From: Bacillus sp. ISL-45
GTDB lineage: Bacteria > Bacillota > Bacilli > Bacillales > Cytobacillaceae
NCBI RefSeq assembly: GCF_018613195.1
Contig: NZ_JAGGQQ010000001.1
Coordinates: forward strand, 44,857-108,856
DNA: 64,000 bases
Direction of reading: 5' to 3'
Positions 30,797 through 39,493 of the stretch are shown one piece after another. Below the pieces are notes generated by a model. The model did not search any database and was not told where the DNA came from. It saw nothing but the letters and a program-made list of their open reading frames with translations. Every line of letters begins with the position of its first letter. The first letter of the stretch is position 1. Both the position numbers and the translations under genes were made by a program.

Positions 30797-31138
30797 ATGA
30801 ACCAGAATCAGCAAAAAATCCAAAACCCGGAAACACAGGTCCAAAAGACACCGCAGATGAATGATCGTGATTTTATCAATGATATTTTAACGACTGAAAA
30901 ATACATGACTCACGGGTATGATACTGTTCTTAATGAATTAAGCCACGACCAACTTTATCAGGATGTACTCGGAATCTACACCGAAACAGCCAATGCCCAG
31001 CGCAGCCTTTATAACCTGATGTTCAAGAAAGGCTGGTACGGAGTCGAAGCGGCAGACGCACAGAAGCTTCAGCAATCTCATCAGCAATTCCAGGGATACT
31101 CAAATCAATTCCCGTATGGCGGACAGCAGCTTCAATAA
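30797..31138 (+). CDS. CotF-like spore coat protein, second gene
   Basis: A 113-residue partner of the previous gene with the same layout: Gln/Asn-rich N-terminus, CotF-like helical region (MNDRDFINDILTTEKYMTHGY, then YTETANAQRSLYNLMFKKGW), and a Gln/Gly-rich tail. AGGAGG lies 7-8 nt before the ATG. Likely a coat or outer-spore protein, corresponding to the yusN-region gene of B. subtilis. Confidence 0.8.
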   Translation: MNQNQQKIQNPETQVQKTPQMNDRDFINDILTTEKYMTHGYDTVLNELSHDQLYQDVLGIYTETANAQRSLYNLMFKKGWYGVEAADAQKLQQSHQQFQGYSNQFPYGGQQLQ

Positions 31139-31158
31139 TGGAAGCTGTCATTATGATG

Positions 31159-31182
31159 GAACCGGGCTTGTTTGACCGGTTC
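31159..31182 (+). terminator. Terminator of the coat gene pair
   Basis: Arms GAACCGG / CCGGTTC with a 10-nt loop, followed by a T-rich stretch on the plus strand. Confidence 0.75.
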
Positions 31183-31214
31183 TTATCTTTTCTCTTTGGT
31201 TGGTTCTTCAACTT

Positions 31215-31345
31215 TTCCCTTACATTGGTGCACTGATACTCTCTCTTCCCCCCTTAACCCCTTGTTCTTTTTCTGGACACTGAAACAACTTATCCCTTCT
31301 CTTGCTTAGCCTTTAACATTTGTTCGGGTACTGAAACTTCGTTTA
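31215..31345. repeat. Possible degenerate array, period about 50 bp
   Basis: The block actgaaac starts at 31279 and 31330 (51 bp apart), with a weaker related block (actgatac) at 31232. It sits in a convergent gap between the coat genes and yusU. Only two good units, so this is the weakest array in the window. Confidence 0.4.
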
Positions 31346-31386
31346 CATGTCTTTTCACTTTTCTCCGCTAAAAGCAGACAATAAAA

Positions 31387-31409
31387 AACCACCTCGCTAA
31401 GAGATGGTT
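31387..31409 (-). terminator. Terminator after yusU
   Basis: Arms AACCACCTC / GAGATGGTT with one mismatch, followed by a U-rich run on the minus strand. Confidence 0.75.
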
Positions 31410-31414
31410 CTTCG

Positions 31415-31657
31415 TTATTTCTGACGTTTTTGCTCATTCAGTTCTTTGACTTCTGCTATAACGTTCTTGATCTGTTCCTTGGCATCCGGGTATTCTGCAT
31501 TCCAGTGCTTTGCCAGGGGAGGCATCGACTTAGCGATATGGCTGTACACTATCCATGTTTTAACCTTTTCAATGTTATCTGCGGAGGCTTCGCCAACCAG
31601 CAGCTCGGTATATTTTTCGAGCAAGCCATTGATTTGTTCTGAGAATTCGTTATCCAA
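31415..31657 (-). CDS. yusU: YusU-like small protein (DUF2573)
   Basis: An 80-residue, highly charged alpha-helical protein, MDNEFSEQINGLLEKYTELL. It matches YusU of B. subtilis by sequence and place. Function unknown. GGAGG precedes the ATG. It follows the FhuF-like gene by 13 nt and may be co-transcribed with the siderophore genes. Confidence 0.85.
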   Translation of the reverse strand: MDNEFSEQINGLLEKYTELLVGEASADNIEKVKTWIVYSHIAKSMPPLAKHWNAEYPDAKEQIKNVIAEVKELNEQKRQK

Positions 31658-31670
31658 TTTCCATCCTCCT

Positions 31671-32435
31671 TTAATTTATGCCGCATGTCCTTGGACAGGT
31701 TTTGCAGTAACCGCCTTTTTCCTTTAGCAGATAGCTGTAACAACAGGTTTTTCGTATCCTGATATAAGAATTTGCTTCTTCCTGATAGACTGGTTCACTG
31801 TAATACCTCGCGATTGGGTTGTTGTGATAGCGTCCGAACAACTTCCCGGGGGCCGACTTGATCAGAAAGGAAAAGTCATCTTCTGCCCTCATCTTTACCT
31901 CGAGATCCTCGGTCTGGCTTAATATTTTTTCATAGAGCCAAAAAATATAGACTGCGACATTTTCCCATAAAATCAATTTTGAGATTTTCGCAGATTTTGA
32001 GATGGCATCCATGACTGGAAATAGATTATCCGCAAACAAATGCCTGACTGCTTCCTTCCTCCACTCTTCCCGCTGCCCCGAAGGACACACGTCGGTGCTT
32101 TTGTTTTTCAGATAAAACCCAGGCAGCCAAAGTCCATCCTTAATGGCGTCTGCCAGGATAATATTTTCCGGTGAAACATCCAGCTTTTTGTTAAAAGCCG
32201 TCATGGAGTATAGATACAGGACGGCAAGAAAGGCATGGCGTTTGATGAAAACGGATGCCGCCGTTTTAGCATCTGGAGCCTTTAACCCTTCATTGAACCT
32301 TTCCAGATAAGTCCCCATTGCCGAAGCATCCGTAAACGGCCTGAAATCGATCTGAATATCTGTTTCAGGCTCGGAAACGACAAAACGGTAGTTGGCGAGA
32401 ATTCCGCTTTCAGCTGCAGTCAGTTCCGCCTTCAT
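31671..32435 (-). CDS. FhuF-like ferric-siderophore reductase family protein
   Basis: A 254-residue protein. The C-terminus has TCCYSYLLKEKGGYCKTCP: a CC pair followed by CxxC, the [2Fe-2S] pattern of FhuF-type siderophore reductases (here 11 residues between CC and CxxC). Such proteins are thought to release iron from the imported ferric siderophore in the cytoplasm. The ATG (MKAELTAAESG) overlaps the stop of the ATPase gene by ATGA, so translation is coupled. The longer open frame upstream belongs to the ATPase gene. Confidence 0.82.
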   Translation of the reverse strand: MKAELTAAESGILANYRFVVSEPETDIQIDFRPFTDASAMGTYLERFNEGLKAPDAKTAASVFIKRHAFLAVLYLYSMTAFNKKLDVSPENIILADAIKDGLWLPGFYLKNKSTDVCPSGQREEWRKEAVRHLFADNLFPVMDAISKSAKISKLILWENVAVYIFWLYEKILSQTEDLEVKMRAEDDFSFLIKSAPGKLFGRYHNNPIARYYSEPVYQEEANSYIRIRKTCCYSYLLKEKGGYCKTCPRTCGIN

Positions 32436-33253
32436 ACGGGTGCTCCTACTTTGTCCCTGACGATGCGGCGCCCTTTGCCATGGGGAATGCAAAGCGGCGT
32501 GCCGAACAACGGATCGATGGTCACTTCACAGTCCATTCCAAAAACATGTTTCACAAGACCGCAGTTAATGACAACTTCCGGCTTTCCCTGATCAAAGATT
32601 TTCTGGTCCTTGATCGCGACGATATTATGGGCATATCGGCAGGCAAGATTCAGGTCATGTAAAACCATGACAATCGTTCTGCCTTCGTTTTCATTCAATT
32701 CAAAAAGAAGGTCGAGGATCTCGATTTGATGAGTCATATCCAGATAAGTTGTCGGTTCATCGAGCAGGATGATATCCGTATCCTGCGCCAGGGTCATCGC
32801 AATCCAGGCACGCTGACGCTGTCCCCCAGACAATGAATCGACAGTGCGGTCCTTCAGGTGGTCAATGCCTGTTGCCTTCAAAGCATTTTCAACACTTCTT
32901 TCATCTTCTTCCGACCATTGCTTCAGCCAGGTCTGGTAAGGGTATCTGCCTTGTTTTACAAGCTGCAGGACGGTCAATCCTTCCGGAGCTGAGGGTGACT
33001 GGGGCAGAATCGCCATCTTACGCGCAACTTCCTTCGTAGACAGCTTGGAGATCGCCTCGCCTTCCAGGAGGATCGCTCCTGCCTGCGGCTTTAGCAGCCT
33101 GGCGATTGAGCGGAGCAAGGTGGATTTACCGCAGCCATTCCCTCCGATAAAAACGGTAATTTCCCCTTTGGGAATTTTTATGTCTAATTCATTTATGATA
33201 ATGGAATCTCCATAGGAAAGCGTCAGTTTTTCCGTTTCTATTGCCTGGTTCAT
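32432..33253 (-). CDS. yusV: Siderophore ABC transporter ATPase (YusV)
   Basis: A 273-residue FecE/FepC-type ATPase. Walker A GGNGCGKST (near residue 37), signature LSGGQRQRAWIAM, Walker B ILLDEPTTYLD. B. subtilis YusV powers uptake of several siderophores with separate permeases; here it sits directly behind two FecCD-type permeases, so the full importer is encoded together. ATG follows AGGGG. Confidence 0.93.
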   Translation of the reverse strand: MNQAIETEKLTLSYGDSIIINELDIKIPKGEITVFIGGNGCGKSTLLRSIARLLKPQAGAILLEGEAISKLSTKEVARKMAILPQSPSAPEGLTVLQLVKQGRYPYQTWLKQWSEEDERSVENALKATGIDHLKDRTVDSLSGGQRQRAWIAMTLAQDTDIILLDEPTTYLDMTHQIEILDLLFELNENEGRTIVMVLHDLNLACRYAHNIVAIKDQKIFDQGKPEVVINCGLVKHVFGMDCEVTIDPLFGTPLCIPHGKGRRIVRDKVGAPV

Positions 33254-33276
33254 GTCGATTCCCCTTTCTGTCAGGT

Positions 33277-34332
33277 TTAGGAATTTCTCGTCTTATATAG
33301 CAGGTAAATAAAATAGGGTGCGCCGATTCCGGCGGTGAAAACTCCTGCAGGGACCTCTAGTGGCGAAAACATCGTACGTCCGATCAAATCAGCCAGCATG
33401 ACCAAGATCCCGCCAATTACAGCCGATACTGGTAAAAGTGCCCCGAATGCTGAACCGACAAGCCTTCTCGCCATATGCGGAGCCATCAGGCCAACGAAAC
33501 CGATTCCTCCGGCAAAAGCGACCGAACTGGCAATCAATGCCGTGCTGACGAGCAGCAGTACGAACCGCTGCCTCTGTACATGGCCTCCAACGCCTGTGGC
33601 TATATCTTCCCCAAGCTCCTGGACATTGACATTCCTTGCAAAAATAAACGCAATCAGCAGCATGATGACCGTCCATGGAACAAGCACGGCAACATTGCTC
33701 CAGGTGGATCCATAGACCGTTCCCGTAATCCAGATATTCGCCTGGCTTGCGCGATAAATAGGACCCATGATCATCATCAGTGTGGTCAATGCCTGCATCA
33801 GCGCAGAAATCCCGATGCCAATCAATACTAGGCGTACAGGCGATACGCCATTTTTCCAGGAAAGAAAATAAACAAGGAATGCTACAATAGAAGCACCCGC
33901 AAAAGCCGCTACCGGCATCCATTCTATGCTCACTGTCAGTGCATTATTATCACCGCTGAAAACTGCCAGAAACCCGACTACCGCCACTGCTGCGCCACCA
34001 GTGATTCCAAGGATATCAGGTGAAGCAAGCGGATTCCTGATCATCCCCTGGAGTATCCCTCCAGCAACTGCCAGACTGATGCCAACCATCAGGGCGACGA
34101 TGATTCTCGGCAAGCGGAAGGATTGCACAACCAATCTCTCCATATCGCTTCCCCCGCCAAAAAACACCGCAATCACGCTTAATGGACTTATCGCCATATC
34201 GCCCATGCCTGTACTGATGACAAACACGGCTATTGCGGCAATCAGCAGTCCCAATAAAATCCCGGCTGCCCTTTTATCTATCAGAAAAGATACTTTATCT
34301 TTAAAAATCCTTAGGCCTTTATACTGGCTCAT
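33277..34332 (-). CDS. FecCD-family siderophore permease (YfhA-like)
   Basis: A 351-residue protein with about ten membrane helices and the FecCD signatures (SFRLPRIIVALMVGISLAVAG, GIGFVGLMAPHMARRLVG). One of a permease pair; its ATG overlaps the end of the upstream permease by 4 nt. The best B. subtilis match by memory is YfhA of the yfiYZ-yfhA system for schizokinen/arthrobactin-type hydroxamates; the substrate here is inference. Confidence 0.9.
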   Translation of the reverse strand: MSQYKGLRIFKDKVSFLIDKRAAGILLGLLIAAIAVFVISTGMGDMAISPLSVIAVFFGGGSDMERLVVQSFRLPRIIVALMVGISLAVAGGILQGMIRNPLASPDILGITGGAAVAVVGFLAVFSGDNNALTVSIEWMPVAAFAGASIVAFLVYFLSWKNGVSPVRLVLIGIGISALMQALTTLMMIMGPIYRASQANIWITGTVYGSTWSNVAVLVPWTVIMLLIAFIFARNVNVQELGEDIATGVGGHVQRQRFVLLLVSTALIASSVAFAGGIGFVGLMAPHMARRLVGSAFGALLPVSAVIGGILVMLADLIGRTMFSPLEVPAGVFTAGIGAPYFIYLLYKTRNS

Positions 34333-35333
34333 TTTCCGTTGAACCCCTTTCTCGCTATATAAATGAAAAATGGAGTCCCGATCATCGCTGTCATGACACC
34401 GACAGGGATTTCCTGGGGCATCAGCACGTAGCGGGCAGCGATATCCGCCGCCAACAACAGCATTCCTCCAAATATTGCCGAGAAAGGAATCACCCAGCGG
34501 TGGTCAATGCCGACAACCGCCCTTGTCAAATGCGGAATGACAATCCCGATAAATCCAATTGGTCCAGCAACAGCAACGGCTCCGCCAGATAAAAGAACAA
34601 TGATCACACCTGCACCAAGCTTTACAAGACCAGTATTCATTCCAAGCCCCTTCGCAACGTCCTCATCCATTGACAGAACGTTCATTTTCGAGGAAATCAG
34701 GATAGCTGCCAGCCAGCCAACAACTAAATATGGAAGAACACTGATGAGCGTTTCCAGCTTACGCCCCTGTACGGAGCCAGCCAGCCAGTATAGTACCTGT
34801 TCAAGTGCTGCCTCATCCAGAACAAGAAGCCCCTGGGTGAAGGAGGAAAACATTGCTGTCATCGCTGCACCTGCAAGAGTCAACTTCATCGGTGTCAATC
34901 CTTCACGTCCGGCAGAGCCAATCACATAGACACTGACTGCTGCCAGTGCTGCACCCAGGAAGGAAATCCACGCAAAGGCCTGAAGACTGCCGACAGAAAA
35001 TACCGTAACAGCCACAACTACCGCAAAACCGGCTCCGGCATTGACCCCAAAAATCCCCGGTGAAGCAAGGGGGTTTTTTGTTAACGTCTGCATCAGGACA
35101 CCGGCAATTGCCAGGCTCGCACCTACAGCAGCCGCAATCAGCGCCCTGGGAAGCCGGACGGATTGAATGATGATATGTTCATTTGAACCATCATAATCGG
35201 TGAACGTGTTAAAAGCTGTTCCCCACGATGTATCGGTATAGCCGTATACGATACTTGCACATATTAAAAATAAAATAAAAAAAAGGGCCGCTACTAATCC
35301 GATCCATCTTTGGCCGTTGGTTTTCAGAAGCAT
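34329..35333 (-). CDS. FecCD-family siderophore permease (YfiZ-like)
   Basis: A 334-residue multi-helix permease with SVRLPRALIAAAVGASLAIAG and GPIGFIGIVIPHLTRAVVG. First gene of the minus-strand siderophore operon, divergent from the binding lipoprotein, with Fur-like boxes between. Acts with the second permease, the YusV-type ATPase and the lipoprotein. Confidence 0.9.
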   Translation of the reverse strand: MLLKTNGQRWIGLVAALFFILFLICASIVYGYTDTSWGTAFNTFTDYDGSNEHIIIQSVRLPRALIAAAVGASLAIAGVLMQTLTKNPLASPGIFGVNAGAGFAVVVAVTVFSVGSLQAFAWISFLGAALAAVSVYVIGSAGREGLTPMKLTLAGAAMTAMFSSFTQGLLVLDEAALEQVLYWLAGSVQGRKLETLISVLPYLVVGWLAAILISSKMNVLSMDEDVAKGLGMNTGLVKLGAGVIIVLLSGGAVAVAGPIGFIGIVIPHLTRAVVGIDHRWVIPFSAIFGGMLLLAADIAARYVLMPQEIPVGVMTAMIGTPFFIYIARKGFNGK

Positions 35334-35507
35334 GCTGGTTACCTATCTTTCTGCCGGGAATACTGTTATTTATTCTTTCTTCTCAAATAGCATTGATCAC
35401 AGCTAATAAAAGTATTTTTAAAAAGTTGCTTATGTTGTTAATTTAACTTTACGTGAAAAAAGGGTTCTTTTCACCGGTTTGGCTGACAAGTTCACAAAAT
35501 CGTCAAT

Positions 35508-35530
35508 GATGATGAAAATCATTATCAATT
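35508..35530. promoter_or_regulatory. Fur box in the divergent siderophore promoter region
   Basis: GATGAAAATCATTATCAAT, near the GATAATGATAATCATTATC consensus, lies just upstream of a TTGACA -35 element. Iron-loaded Fur would block both divergent transcripts. Confidence 0.75.
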
Positions 35531-35534
35531 AGTG

Positions 35535-35564
35535 TTGACATCTCACTCTATTGCATTTTATCAT
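35535..35564 (+). promoter_or_regulatory. Sigma-A-type promoter of the siderophore-binding gene
   Basis: TTGACA at 35535-35540 and TTATCA/TATCAT at about 35558-35564, spacing 17-18, between two Fur boxes and upstream of the lipoprotein gene. Confidence 0.55.
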
Positions 35565-35576
35565 AAGGAGGCAGTA

Positions 35577-35595
35577 ATTGAAAACGATTATCACT
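35577..35595. promoter_or_regulatory. Second Fur box in the leader of the lipoprotein gene
   Basis: TTGAAAACGATTATCACTA matches the right half of the Fur consensus and sits between the promoter and the start codon. Confidence 0.65.
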
Positions 35596-35617
35596 AACAG
35601 TCTAGGAGGAACTACAT

Positions 35618-36580
35618 ATGAAAGTTTCAAAACATTTACTGGCTCTTCTCAGCATCTTCACCGTCCTGCTTTTGGCAGCATGCGGCAGCAACGAAGATGA
35701 TGCTAAGAAAACAGCAGAAGCACCAAAGGAAAAGGAAGAAGGATACACAGTTGAACATGCAATGGGTGAGACCACCCTGGACAAGACTCCAGAAAAGGTT
35801 GTCATCCTGACAAATGAAGGGACAGAAGCACTTCTTGCGCTTGGAGTCACTCCAGTCGGTGCCGTCCAGTCATGGACAGGCGACCCTTGGTATGACCATA
35901 TTGCTGAGGATATGAAAGATGTGGAAGTCGTTGGTGTTGAGAGCCAGGTTAATGTAGAAGCCATTGCTGCGCTCCAGCCAGACCTGATCATTGGCAATAA
36001 AATGCGCCAGGAAGATATTTATGAACAGCTTAAAGCAATCGCACCTACTGTTTTTGCAGAGGACCTTCGCGGAAATTGGAAGAACAACTTCGAACTTTAC
36101 GCAAAGGCTGTAAACAAAGAGGAAAAAGGCAAAGAAGTACTTGGTGATTATGACCAGCGTATCGAAGGTCTGAAAGAAAAGCTTGGAGAAAAGTTAGATA
36201 CAAAAGTATCGATGGTCCGCTTCATGGCAGGCGATGTACGTATTTACCACAAAGATTCATTCTCAGGCGTTATTCTTGAACAAATCGGCCTGGCTCGTCC
36301 AGAAAGCCAGGATAAAGAAGACTTTGCTGAAAAAGGCGTAACAAAGGAAAGAATCCCGGCAATGGACGGAGATATCCTCTTCTACTTCACATATGATGAA
36401 GGCGACGGCAAAGCAACAGAAGTCGAAAAGGAATGGATTGAAGACCCGTTATTCCAAAACCTTGAAGTAGCGAAAAAAGGTGAAGTCCACAAAGTGGATG
36501 ATGCTATCTGGAACACAGCAGGCGGCGTATTGGCAGCCAACTTGATGCTTGATGATCTTGAAAAACATATGTTGAAATAG
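35618..36580 (+). CDS. Siderophore-binding lipoprotein (YfiY-like)
   Basis: A 320-residue lipoprotein. The signal peptide ends at the lipobox LLLAAC (lipidated Cys about residue 22). The body is the two-lobed FepB/BtuF type (LALGVTPVGAVQSW; IAALQPDLIIGNK) that binds ferric siderophores and delivers them to FecCD permeases. Strong AGGAGG before the ATG. Divergent from the permease operon. Similar to B. subtilis YfiY, known for schizokinen/arthrobactin; exact ligand here not shown. Confidence 0.93.
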   Translation: MKVSKHLLALLSIFTVLLLAACGSNEDDAKKTAEAPKEKEEGYTVEHAMGETTLDKTPEKVVILTNEGTEALLALGVTPVGAVQSWTGDPWYDHIAEDMKDVEVVGVESQVNVEAIAALQPDLIIGNKMRQEDIYEQLKAIAPTVFAEDLRGNWKNNFELYAKAVNKEEKGKEVLGDYDQRIEGLKEKLGEKLDTKVSMVRFMAGDVRIYHKDSFSGVILEQIGLARPESQDKEDFAEKGVTKERIPAMDGDILFYFTYDEGDGKATEVEKEWIEDPLFQNLEVAKKGEVHKVDDAIWNTAGGVLAANLMLDDLEKHMLK

Positions 36581-36695
36581 GCTTTTTTCTCGAACCAGGA
36601 TTTTTACAATAATTTTTACAAATGCAGCTTTAAATAAAATCCCCCCAAGATTTTATTTAACTAATCCCCCTTCCCCATATATATATAAGAGCAGA

Positions 36696-36727
36696 AACCC
36701 CGCAAAATTTTGCGGGTTTTTCTTTTT
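36696..36727 (+). terminator. Terminator after the siderophore-binding gene
   Basis: Perfect arms AACCCCGCAAAA / TTTTGCGGGTT and a long T run on the plus strand. Confidence 0.9.
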
Positions 36728-36831
36728 TGTTCCTCCCCCATTCACTTACAAATCAAATCAAGAAAACAATCTTCATAATCCTCCCATTTCCGGAAAGAAT
36801 AAGTGTAAATCTAGATTGGCGGAGATTAACA

Positions 36832-38376
36832 ATGAGACATCCATTCAAGAAAAAACTAATGCAAGAAATCGAGAAGGAAGCTGCACGTCAAGATACCGAA
36901 GGACAAAAGCCAGAGCAATATCTCAATGAGCACGAATGGGAAAAAGCGCTTTTAAGGTCACATGATTTTAAAAAGACTTTTTACGTGAATCAAAAATCAG
37001 AAAAAAAGTTCTGCTTCTCTTTTATGTCAACTTTAGTAGATGAAAGCATCCTTCAGAACAATGCCCTCCCGTATCTGCTGGAAGGCGAATTAACGGAAAT
37101 CGAAGATGTTAAAAGCCTGATCCCCATTGCTGATGTCCAGGTTTCAGACAACAATGAGGATATTGAAACGAAATTATTCAACGGATATGTACTCCTGACA
37201 CTTGAGGGTGAAGAAAAATTTTTCGCCTTTATTGCTGCCCAAAAAGAGGTTGTCCGAACAGTCGCCCAGCCTGAGGTAGAATTCAGTGTTATCGGGCCAA
37301 AGGAATCTTTTGTAGAGTCCCTGGACCATAATCTCAATATGATCCGCAAAAGGGTCCCTGTGAAAGAGCTGATCATTGAGAATTACACGGTAGGTTCCAT
37401 TTCTAAATCAGGTGTGGCTATCCTGTATATTGATGGAATTACAAATAAAGATAATGTCAATACTGTAGTTCAGCGGGTCAAAGATATTGAGTTTGATGAA
37501 ATTACCGATAGCTCCTATATCGTCCAGTTGATTTCAGATAACCAGAACTCTCCTTTTCCGCAGCTTCTTGATACAGAAAGGCCAGACCGTATTGCGGCAA
37601 TACTTGCAGAAGGTAAAGTCGCCATCCTTGTAGATGGTTCGCCGCACGCATTGATCGGGCCAACTACCCTGGTGGAATTTTTCGGGTCTTTCGAAGACTA
37701 TTTCCTGAATTATTTATTGTCTTCTTTTTTCCGGCTGATCCGTCTATTCGCCGTTGCTTTCTCGATCCTGATCACACCGATTTATGTAGCAGCCCTTTCC
37801 TATCATTATGAATTGATCCCGAAGGACCTGCTAAGTACATTGATTACGTCAAGAAGGGAGATTCCGCTCCCTCCTATCCTTGAAGCGTTGTTCCTTGAAT
37901 TGACGATCGAGCTATTGCGTGAGGCCGGGGCCCGCCTGCCAACCAAGGTCGGCCAGACGATCGGTATCGTAGGAGGAATCGTAATCGGGACAGCTTCCGT
38001 TGAAGCTGGCCTGACGAGTAATGTCCTGCTGATCATTGTCGCACTGGCAGCACTGGCGTCTTTTACTACACCAGTATACCGGATGGGCAATACAATCAGG
38101 CTGCTGCGATTCCCGTTCCTGTTTTTCGCTGAGCTTTGGGGAATGCTGGGAATCGTCGTATCTTTCTCGTTCCTCCTGGCGCATTTGCTTAAACTGACAT
38201 CATTGGGCAGGCCATTCCTTGAGCCTTTATATCCTCCGAGAGTGTCAGATTTCAAAGATGCGATCATTCGGTTGCCATTTACAATGCAATATAATCGGCC
38301 TCAATATTTGAGGACAGAAAATCCAGTCCGTTTCAGTGAGAAAAAGGCAAAGGAAAAAAAGGACATCGACGAGTGA
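36832..38376 (+). CDS. GerA-family germinant receptor, A subunit
   Basis: A 514-residue GerAA-type protein. A long hydrophilic N-terminal region (about 230 residues) precedes a block with the family hallmarks PERPDRIAAILAEGKVAILVDGSP and EIPLPPILEALFLELTIELLREAG, and then several membrane helices. With B and C subunits it forms an inner-membrane receptor of the spore that senses nutrients. ATG at 36832 follows GGCGGAG; the open frame begins earlier without a site. First of three genes. Confidence 0.93.
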   Translation: MRHPFKKKLMQEIEKEAARQDTEGQKPEQYLNEHEWEKALLRSHDFKKTFYVNQKSEKKFCFSFMSTLVDESILQNNALPYLLEGELTEIEDVKSLIPIADVQVSDNNEDIETKLFNGYVLLTLEGEEKFFAFIAAQKEVVRTVAQPEVEFSVIGPKESFVESLDHNLNMIRKRVPVKELIIENYTVGSISKSGVAILYIDGITNKDNVNTVVQRVKDIEFDEITDSSYIVQLISDNQNSPFPQLLDTERPDRIAAILAEGKVAILVDGSPHALIGPTTLVEFFGSFEDYFLNYLLSSFFRLIRLFAVAFSILITPIYVAALSYHYELIPKDLLSTLITSRREIPLPPILEALFLELTIELLREAGARLPTKVGQTIGIVGGIVIGTASVEAGLTSNVLLIIVALAALASFTTPVYRMGNTIRLLRFPFLFFAELWGMLGIVVSFSFLLAHLLKLTSLGRPFLEPLYPPRVSDFKDAIIRLPFTMQYNRPQYLRTENPVRFSEKKAKEKKDIDE

Positions 38377-38398
38377 GCATTGGAGGTTTTGAAAAAAC

Positions 38399-39493
38399 AT
38401 GCAGCAGCCAATACCTGAAAGATTGCAAGTGTCACCATTCCTCGTCCTCTATTTAATCATGTCCATGCAGATTGGAATCGGTGTCCTTGGCTACCAGCGC
38501 ATCATCGCAAAGGACGCTGGCTATGATGCCTGGATATCGGTCATTGTTGCTGGTTTAAGCATCCATATCATCGTTTGGATGATCTATAAAATATGCGGGA
38601 CGGTTGAAGGAGATATTGTCTCTGTCCATGCCTTTGTCTTTGGCAAAATCATCGGCAATATTTTAAGTACTGTTTTTATTGTCTACCTGCTAATCTTTGC
38701 GTTGGCTGTTTTAAGGACTTACCTCGAAGTCGTTCAGGCATGGATGTTCCCAGAGATCAGTCCTTTCTGGTACAGCCTTGTCTTTTTGATTCTTTCGGTT
38801 TATATCGTATTTGGCGGATTTCGAACAGTGACCGGTATAGCTTTTTTCTGTATCGTCCTCCCTAGCTATCTGCTGCTGACGTTTGGCTTTGCACTCAGGT
38901 TTGCAGAATTCAGGAATCTGCTGCCGATACTCGATCATTCTCTAAAAGACATGGCGATCAGTGCGTTCAATATGTCCCTTACGTATGTCGGGTTTGAAAT
39001 ACCGCTGTTTTTCTATCCATTTATCAAGGATGCACCTAAATCACAAAAATGGGCCCATCTAGGTGTCTTTATAACGACCATTATTTATACCATACTGGCG
39101 ATTATAACTTTTACTTATTTTTCTGAAGCACAACTGGCCAAATCCATCTGGGCAACACTTGAAATGTGGAAAATTGTCAGCATGCCCTTTGTTGAACGAT
39201 TTGAATATATCGGAATCGCAAACTGGAACCTGATTATCCTCCCGAATATTTGCATCGCTCTTTGGGGCGCCAGCATGATTTTAAAAAGATCCTTTAAGCT
39301 GCAGCAAAAAAAAGGAGTGATTGCCCTCGCTATCGTCTGCTTAATCGCTATTCCTTTTTTGGATACAAGGGCTAAAATAAATTTACTGAATGACTGGGTC
39401 GCACGGATTGGGTTCAGTGTGACCTTCGTCTATATTCCTTTTTTATTTATCGCAACGATGATCGCCAAGAAGGTGAAAAAAAATGATGAATAG
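38399..39493 (+). CDS. GerB-family germinant receptor, B subunit (permease-like)
   Basis: A 364-residue integral membrane protein of the APC/GerAB type with about ten helices. It is the likely ligand-binding subunit of Ger receptors. Starts 22 nt after the A subunit, with GGAGG just before the ATG (MQQPIPERLQVSPF). Its end overlaps the C subunit. Confidence 0.92.
   Translation: MQQPIPERLQVSPFLVLYLIMSMQIGIGVLGYQRIIAKDAGYDAWISVIVAGLSIHIIVWMIYKICGTVEGDIVSVHAFVFGKIIGNILSTVFIVYLLIFALAVLRTYLEVVQAWMFPEISPFWYSLVFLILSVYIVFGGFRTVTGIAFFCIVLPSYLLLTFGFALRFAEFRNLLPILDHSLKDMAISAFNMSLTYVGFEIPLFFYPFIKDAPKSQKWAHLGVFITTIIYTILAIITFTYFSEAQLAKSIWATLEMWKIVSMPFVERFEYIGIANWNLIILPNICIALWGASMILKRSFKLQQKKGVIALAIVCLIAIPFLDTRAKINLLNDWVARIGFSVTFVYIPFLFIATMIAKKVKKNDE

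Noticed and set aside
32436..32492. Longer start for the FhuF-like gene
   Set aside because: The added codons are the end of the ATPase gene in another frame; an ATGA overlap gives a natural start at 32433-32435.
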